A stretch of 8,562 bases of DNA from an uncultured Collinsella sp. GTDB taxonomy: Bacteria > Actinomycetota > Coriobacteriia > Coriobacteriales > Coriobacteriaceae. Below are positions 4,441 through 8,562 of the stretch, piece by piece. The notes beneath the pieces are model-generated. The model was not told the DNA's origin and did no database searches. It worked only from the letters and a program-made list of their open reading frames with translations. Position numbers and translations under genes: made by a program. The stretch is from assembly GCA_937934355.1 (NCBI GenBank), contig CALGZY010000035.1, forward strand, positions 1-8,562, written 5' to 3'. Each line of letters opens with the position of its first letter. Position 1 is the stretch's first letter.

Positions 4441-6549
4441 CTAGGCTTGTTCGGTGCCCGCGGCCTCCAGGCCGATCAAACGGAACGGGTCCGCCACGCC
4501 GCCGATCGACTTTTGCAGTTCGCGTTGACGTTGCGAATCCTGCGCGGCCTGCACGGTCAGCGCGCGACGGGCCTCATCATCGAGTGAACGGTCCTGGCGC
4601 AGCTTGGCCTGTGCGGCACGCATGCGACGCTTGATGGTGTAGAGCTCAAGCGTATCAAGCATAAACACGATGTTCGTCTCGGTGGGGTGCTTGCTCGTCG
4701 CGGAGATGCGCCCGGCACTCACAAGCGTTGCCGCATCGGGACACACTGAGCGCGCCGCATCCATGCAGGCTGCAGGATCGGTTCCCGGCGGCGTTGCCAG
4801 AACGGCCCATGCAATGGACTCGTGACGCGGGTCAACCCACTCGATGGAGCAGATGCGGTCGGCATACGTGCGGAACAGGTCGGGGTAGCTCGTGAGCATC
4901 GTCAACAGCTCGCGCTCCCCTGCCAAGGACTTGCGTTCAAGATCGGTAAGAACCATCGGCGCCGCCGCAGCCGGTGCGCCCGAACCGTCAGCCACAAGCA
5001 CAGCGCCCATACCATCAGGCACATCGATCGGCGGCAGGTCGTCGACGACCTCCACGGGCGCGGCGCCGTAGGCATCGAGCGGGACGTAGTCGTACGGCTC
5101 TTCTTCGACCGGCGCGGACACCGGCGGCGTCGCGCCCGATGCCCAAGCACCGCGACCGGCATCGCGAGAACCCGACGCCCGACCGCCCGCGCTACCGGAC
5201 CGCTCAGTCTGTGCCCGCTGGCGCTCATAGTTCTGCTCACGACGTCGTTCCGCATCCTCGCGCTTGGCGACATCGCGAAACACACGACCCGAGCTCGCGC
5301 GCACCGTCTCCAGATCCAAACCCAGCAGATCGGCAATCTGGATAAAGTACGTGTCGATCATATAGCTGTTGCGCAACGGATAGATAAGCGTCAGCGCATC
5401 TTCCAGCGCCTTAGCGCGACCGCCCGGCGTGGTGATGTCACTCGACTCCTGCAGCGAACGGTAAACAAAGTCCATAAGCGGCTCGGCAGCGTCGATGCGC
5501 GTCTGCAGTGCCTCGCCACCATGTGCGGTGATGAACTCCATGGGGTCGTTGCCGTCGGGGAGCACCACGCAGCGCAGGTCCATGGAATCCTGCTCGATAA
5601 ACTGAATCGCGCGACGGGCGGCCTTCTGGCCCGCTGCATCGCCGTCGAACATATACACGATGCGCTTGGCAAAGCGAGTGAGCGTCTTGACGTGATGCTC
5701 CGTGAGGGCGGTGCCCAGCGTGGCGACAACGTTTTTAATCCCCGCCTCCCAGCAGGCGATGCAATCGGTATAGCCCTCTACCACGATGGCGGTATCCTGC
5801 GCGACGATAAACTCCTTGGCCCAATTAAAGCCGTAGAGGTTTCGCTTTTTATGAAACACGCTCGTCTCGGCGGTGTTGAGATACTTAGGCTGGCCGTCGC
5901 CCATAATGCGACCGCCAAAGGCAATGTTGTGACCCTGCTCGTCAAAGATGGGGAACATCACGCGGTCGTAAAAGCGGTCGGCAAGCTGCCCGCGCCCGCG
6001 ACTCACGGCAACGTTGGCGTCGATCATCTCCTGCGGGGTAAAACCCGCCTGGGACAGGTGCGACACCAGCGCGTTACGGCCCGGTGCAAAGCCCAGGCAG
6101 TAGCGGCGGCAGACGTCGCCGCCCATGCCGCGGCTGGCAAAGTACTCGCGCGGACGGCCGTCCTTACCGCGCATGAGCATGGTGTGGTAGAACTGGGCGG
6201 TCTCGGCGCACAGATCGTAGATGCGGGCACGCTTGGTGCCGCGCTCGCGGCGATCTCCGGTGTCATGCAGCTCAATACCCGCGCGATCGGCCAAGTAACG
6301 GATTGACTCGGGAAAGCTCAGGTTCTCGCGCTTCATGATATACGTGAAAACGTCGCCACCCTCGCCGCAACCAAAGCAATGCCACACCTGCGTGGCGGGG
6401 ATAATGTGGAAGGACGGCGTCTTCTCGCCATGGAAGGGGCAGCATCCCCAAAACTCATGGCCGCGAGGCTTGAGCTCGACCGTTTCCTGCACGATGGCAA
6501 CCAGGTCAGACGCAGCGCGTACCTGGTCTTTTTCCTCATCGCTAATCAC
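4441..6549 (-). CDS. dnaG: DNA primase DnaG
   Basis: DnaG makes the RNA primers for replication at the fork, where it is recruited by the replicative helicase DnaB. At 702 aa it is long for the family (about 600). The N-terminal zinc finger has CPFH (C37, H40) and CFGC (C58, C61). The RNA polymerase core includes RFYDRVMFPIFDEQG (192-206) and GGRIMGDGQPKYLN (212-225). The TOPRIM metal site has VEGYTD (E258) and DGDAAGQKA (D302, D304). A Gly/Arg/Ser-rich and then Pro/Ala/acid-rich linker (about 428-530) separates the core from a C-terminal helicase-interaction domain (about 531-700); this linker accounts for the extra length. The start is a GTG at 6549 with GGGGGTGA 6 nt upstream, close to the ideal Shine-Dalgarno. 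It overlaps the end of ribF by 8 nt, pointing to coupled translation. Catalytic residues appear intact. Confidence 0.97.
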   Translation of the reverse strand: MISDEEKDQVRAASDLVAIVQETVELKPRGHEFWGCCPFHGEKTPSFHIIPATQVWHCFGCGEGGDVFTYIMKRENLSFPESIRYLADRAGIELHDTGDRRERGTKRARIYDLCAETAQFYHTMLMRGKDGRPREYFASRGMGGDVCRRYCLGFAPGRNALVSHLSQAGFTPQEMIDANVAVSRGRGQLADRFYDRVMFPIFDEQGHNIAFGGRIMGDGQPKYLNTAETSVFHKKRNLYGFNWAKEFIVAQDTAIVVEGYTDCIACWEAGIKNVVATLGTALTEHHVKTLTRFAKRIVYMFDGDAAGQKAARRAIQFIEQDSMDLRCVVLPDGNDPMEFITAHGGEALQTRIDAAEPLMDFVYRSLQESSDITTPGGRAKALEDALTLIYPLRNSYMIDTYFIQIADLLGLDLETVRASSGRVFRDVAKREDAERRREQNYERQRAQTERSGSAGGRASGSRDAGRGAWASGATPPVSAPVEEEPYDYVPLDAYGAAPVEVVDDLPPIDVPDGMGAVLVADGSGAPAAAAPMVLTDLERKSLAGERELLTMLTSYPDLFRTYADRICSIEWVDPRHESIAWAVLATPPGTDPAACMDAARSVCPDAATLVSAGRISATSKHPTETNIVFMLDTLELYTIKRRMRAAQAKLRQDRSLDDEARRALTVQAAQDSQRQRELQKSIGGVADPFRLIGLEAAGTEQA

Positions 6550-7549
6550 GGATGCTCACCCCCTGATCGCCCAAGTTGTGACGAATATCCTCGATATTAC
6601 CCTCGACGGTCGCGATCAACTCATCCAGCGAATCGAACACACGCGAGGGACGCAGCCAGCGCGTAAACGCCAGCGAAACGGAAGCGCCGTACAGGTCGCC
6701 CGTATAACCAATTAAATTAGCCTCGAGATGCGCCGAAGCGACATCGTCGGCATACGTCGGCGGCAGTCCGACGTTCACGGCAGCGGGCCACGCGGTGTCA
6801 TCGACCAGCACCAGACCCTCATACACGCCATCGGCAGGCACCTGAATACCGTCGGGAACCTGCAGGTTTGCCGTGGGAAAGCCCATGCCAGAACCCTCGT
6901 GACGGCCGCGAATAACACCGCCACGCACCATATACGGACGGCCGAGTAACTCAGCAGCAAGCTCCACATGGCCCTGTCCCAGCTCATGACGAATGCGGGT
7001 GGCGCAAATGGCCTCACCGCCCTCGCAAAGCAGGTCGTGACCATACACGTCAACGCCGTGCTCGGCACCCCAGGCGCGCATCTCGGCAACACCAGATGCA
7101 CCGCCACGGCCCAGCCTAAAGTCGCTGCCAACGCGAATCGAGCGAATGTCGACCAGACGCGACACCAGCGAGAGAAAATCAACATGGTCAAGCGCCGCAA
7201 CCTCAGGCGTAAAGGGAACGGCCACCACCGCATCGACCCCGGTTTGAGCCAGGGCATGCAGACGGTCGGCCGTCGTCATCAATTTTTGAGCGGGCGAAGG
7301 GCTCACCACAACGTCCGGGTCGGGATCGAAGGTAACCACGACCGCCTTACAGCCATGGGCACGGGCATCACGGACAAGCGCTTCGATGAGTTCCTGGTGT
7401 CCACGGTGAACGCCGTCGAACACGCCGATGGCGATGGAGGCGGCACCTAAGTGCTCGCACTCATCAAACGTATCGGCAGTAACGATGCGAGCCTCGTCCG
7501 ACTCGCCCGCGAAAAAGACACGCGCGAGCTCGCGAGCGGACAACATCAT
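6542..7549 (-). CDS. ribF: Bifunctional riboflavin kinase / FAD synthetase RibF
   Basis: RibF converts riboflavin to FMN and then adenylates FMN to FAD in the cytoplasm. At 335 aa the length is normal. The N-terminal FAD synthetase (nucleotidyltransferase) domain has GVFDGVHRGHQ (42-52), with the HxGH-like nucleotide-binding motif, VVVTFDPDPDVVV (70-82), GSDFRLGRGG (141-150) and TRIRHEL (184-190). The C-terminal riboflavin kinase domain has GRPY (203-206), the ATP/metal motif GMGFPTANL (221-229), GVYEG (241-245), catalytic Glu276 in LEANLI, and GDLYG (284-288). The ATG at 7549 overlaps the truB stop as ATGA. A second ATG at 7546 sits at better spacing (7 nt) from a GGCGGTG, so the true start may be one codon later. 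It has no FMN riboswitch because it lies inside an operon. It overlaps dnaG downstream. Confidence 0.96.
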   Translation of the reverse strand: MMLSARELARVFFAGESDEARIVTADTFDECEHLGAASIAIGVFDGVHRGHQELIEALVRDARAHGCKAVVVTFDPDPDVVVSPSPAQKLMTTADRLHALAQTGVDAVVAVPFTPEVAALDHVDFLSLVSRLVDIRSIRVGSDFRLGRGGASGVAEMRAWGAEHGVDVYGHDLLCEGGEAICATRIRHELGQGHVELAAELLGRPYMVRGGVIRGRHEGSGMGFPTANLQVPDGIQVPADGVYEGLVLVDDTAWPAAVNVGLPPTYADDVASAHLEANLIGYTGDLYGASVSLAFTRWLRPSRVFDSLDELIATVEGNIEDIRHNLGDQGVSIRD

Positions 7550-8478
7550 CGAACACCGCCGATTGCCTGCGGAAACACGTGCTCCATGACAAAGCGGCCG
7601 CCCTCAATGCGAGCGAGCGCCTTGAGTCCCCCATCGAGCACCAACGCAAACGGCGCCTTCGAGACATCGAAATCGGCAAGCGCGCGCTCAACGGGAATGC
7701 GTCGGCCGCAGAGCAGGTCGTCGGCAAGATTGCCCGGCAAGTCAACACGCGTGGCGCCCAGAGCCGCAATGGGGTCCAGGGCAAAGCCAGCCGCGGACTC
7801 GGGAGAAAGCTCCTCGACCGCATGACAAGCGCCAATGGAAACAACACCGGAGGCCGTGCGGCGCAGCGCGGAAATGTGCGCGGCGCTCTCGCAAGCGCGG
7901 CCCAGGTCGCGAGCGAGCGCGCGAATGTAAGTGCCCTTGCTCACCGAGAACGCCACGGTCCACACACACGTATCACCTTCGTCGCCCACGGCGATCAGGT
8001 CGGCGGCATAGACCTCGACGGGGCGCGGAGGTAGATCCACCGCATTGCCCTCGCGAGCAGACTTGTAGGCGCGAACGCCATTGACCGAGATAGCCGAAAA
8101 CGCCGGCGGCACCTGCATCTGCGGGCCCAGCATGGCGGCTAAGCGCTCATGGGCATAGGCAGGATCGCGCAGCTCGTTGGCAACAGCCACCGTGCGGACG
8201 GCCTCGCCCTCCGCGTCATCGGTATTGGTCTCGGCGCCAAACGAGATGTCGGCGACGTAGCTTTTGGTATCGAGCGTGAGCATACCCAGCAGACGGGTGG
8301 CCTGGCCCACGCCCACCACCATGACGCCGGACGCCATGGGGTCGAGCGTACCGGCATGGCCGACGCGCCGCTCATGGAGGGCGCGTCGGCATTGCGAGAC
8401 CACATCGTGGGACGTGCAGCCCACCGGCTTATCGACGGCGAGCAGCATATTCAGTTGAGAAGGCGTACGACGAGCCAT
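7546..8478 (-). CDS. truB: tRNA pseudouridine(55) synthase TruB
   Basis: TruB isomerises uridine 55 in the T loop of tRNAs to pseudouridine and also acts as a tRNA folding chaperone. The 310-aa protein begins with LLAVDKPVGCTSHDVV (12-27). It carries the catalytic motif GHAGTLDPMASGV (40-52) with nucleophile Asp46, the conserved Tyr74 in KSYVADISFGAETNTDDAEG, QVPPAFSAISVNGVRAY (122-138) and SKGTYIRALARDLG (180-193). The region after about 235 is a PUA-like C-terminal domain. The family usually has Tyr where Phe127 stands in the PPAFSA motif. The start is the ATG at 8478; a weak GGATGG precedes it and it lies 15 nt after the stop of the upstream gene. The last bases overlap ribF by 4 nt. TruB-RibF adjacency is very common in bacteria and supports both calls. 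Confidence 0.97.
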   Translation of the reverse strand: MARRTPSQLNMLLAVDKPVGCTSHDVVSQCRRALHERRVGHAGTLDPMASGVMVVGVGQATRLLGMLTLDTKSYVADISFGAETNTDDAEGEAVRTVAVANELRDPAYAHERLAAMLGPQMQVPPAFSAISVNGVRAYKSAREGNAVDLPPRPVEVYAADLIAVGDEGDTCVWTVAFSVSKGTYIRALARDLGRACESAAHISALRRTASGVVSIGACHAVEELSPESAAGFALDPIAALGATRVDLPGNLADDLLCGRRIPVERALADFDVSKAPFALVLDGGLKALARIEGGRFVMEHVFPQAIGGVR

Positions 8479-8493
8479 GTACCATCCAAAAAG

Positions 8494-8562
8494 TTAAAGC
8501 TCGACGGTCACCGAAGCGGGATCCTCCCCCACCAGCTCGGCCAGCATGGGAAGTGCCACGGC
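8494..8562 (-). CDS. C-terminal end of an unidentified gene upstream of truB (5' end outside window)
   Basis: The minus strand is open from the window edge to a TAA at 8496-8494, giving 22 residues that begin AVALPMLAEL and end ASVTVEL. This is too short to identify by itself. Upstream of truB in Gram-positive and actinobacterial genomes one usually finds rbfA or a DHH-family phosphoesterase (NrnA-like). The LPMLAEL helix resembles the ends of some DHH/DHHA1 proteins, but that is a guess. The 15-nt gap to truB suggests co-transcription. Other frames cannot be excluded on 69 bases. Confidence 0.5.
   Translation of the reverse strand, partial: AVALPMLAELVGEDPASVTVEL

Noticed and set aside
4822..6306. 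A 494-codon open frame on the plus strand opposite dnaG
   Set aside because: It is a shadow of the primase gene produced by third-position GC bias; no domain is visible and dnaG is complete.
7547..7600. FMN riboswitch ahead of ribF
   Set aside because: The ribF start overlaps the truB coding sequence, leaving no leader, and no conserved riboswitch pattern is seen.

Overview
This window reads as a chromosomal housekeeping region from a high-GC Gram-positive bacterium, most likely a member of the Coriobacteriia (a Collinsella-like genome). The basis is the high GC content, the Gram-positive pair asp23/yloU-fakA next to recG, and a principal sigma factor with an acidic N-terminal part. The genus is inferred from general resemblance and has not been tested. 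All genes lie on the minus strand, so the text below follows the direction of transcription, from the right end of the window to the left.

Right part (8562 to 4441): the last 22 codons of an unidentified gene, possibly a DHH-family phosphoesterase, are followed by truB (tRNA pseudouridine-55 synthase), ribF (riboflavin kinase/FAD synthetase) and dnaG (primase). The last three overlap at their ends (ATGA for truB-ribF, 8 nt for ribF-dnaG), which indicates one co-transcribed and translationally coupled unit. About 110 bp later comes rpoD, the principal sigma factor. The order therefore joins the end of a translation-type operon (truB-ribF) to the dnaG-rpoD pair known from macromolecular-synthesis operons.

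Middle part (2974 to 2641): rpoD ends at a strong hairpin terminator. Directly beyond it lies an 83-bp element made of three partly overlapping copies of a 32-nt unit in mixed orientation. It forms long, mutually exclusive palindromes and is the least explained structure in the window. Next comes an independently transcribed tRNA-Asn(GTT) gene with a good promoter (perfect TATAAT and an A/T-rich upstream stretch) and its own terminator.

Left part (2640 to 1): a probable promoter region leads into a small Asp23/YloU-family gene, then fakA (fatty acid kinase) and the first 144 codons of recG (branch-migration helicase), which runs off the window. This matches the conserved yloU-yloV-recG neighbourhood of Gram-positive bacteria.

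Two genes (rpoD and the asp23-like gene) have an upstream in-frame ATG, but a good Shine-Dalgarno followed by GTG a few codons later, so I chose the GTG starts. No phage, IS, CRISPR or defence genes are visible, and apart from the palindromic intergenic element I see no strong candidate for an undescribed system.
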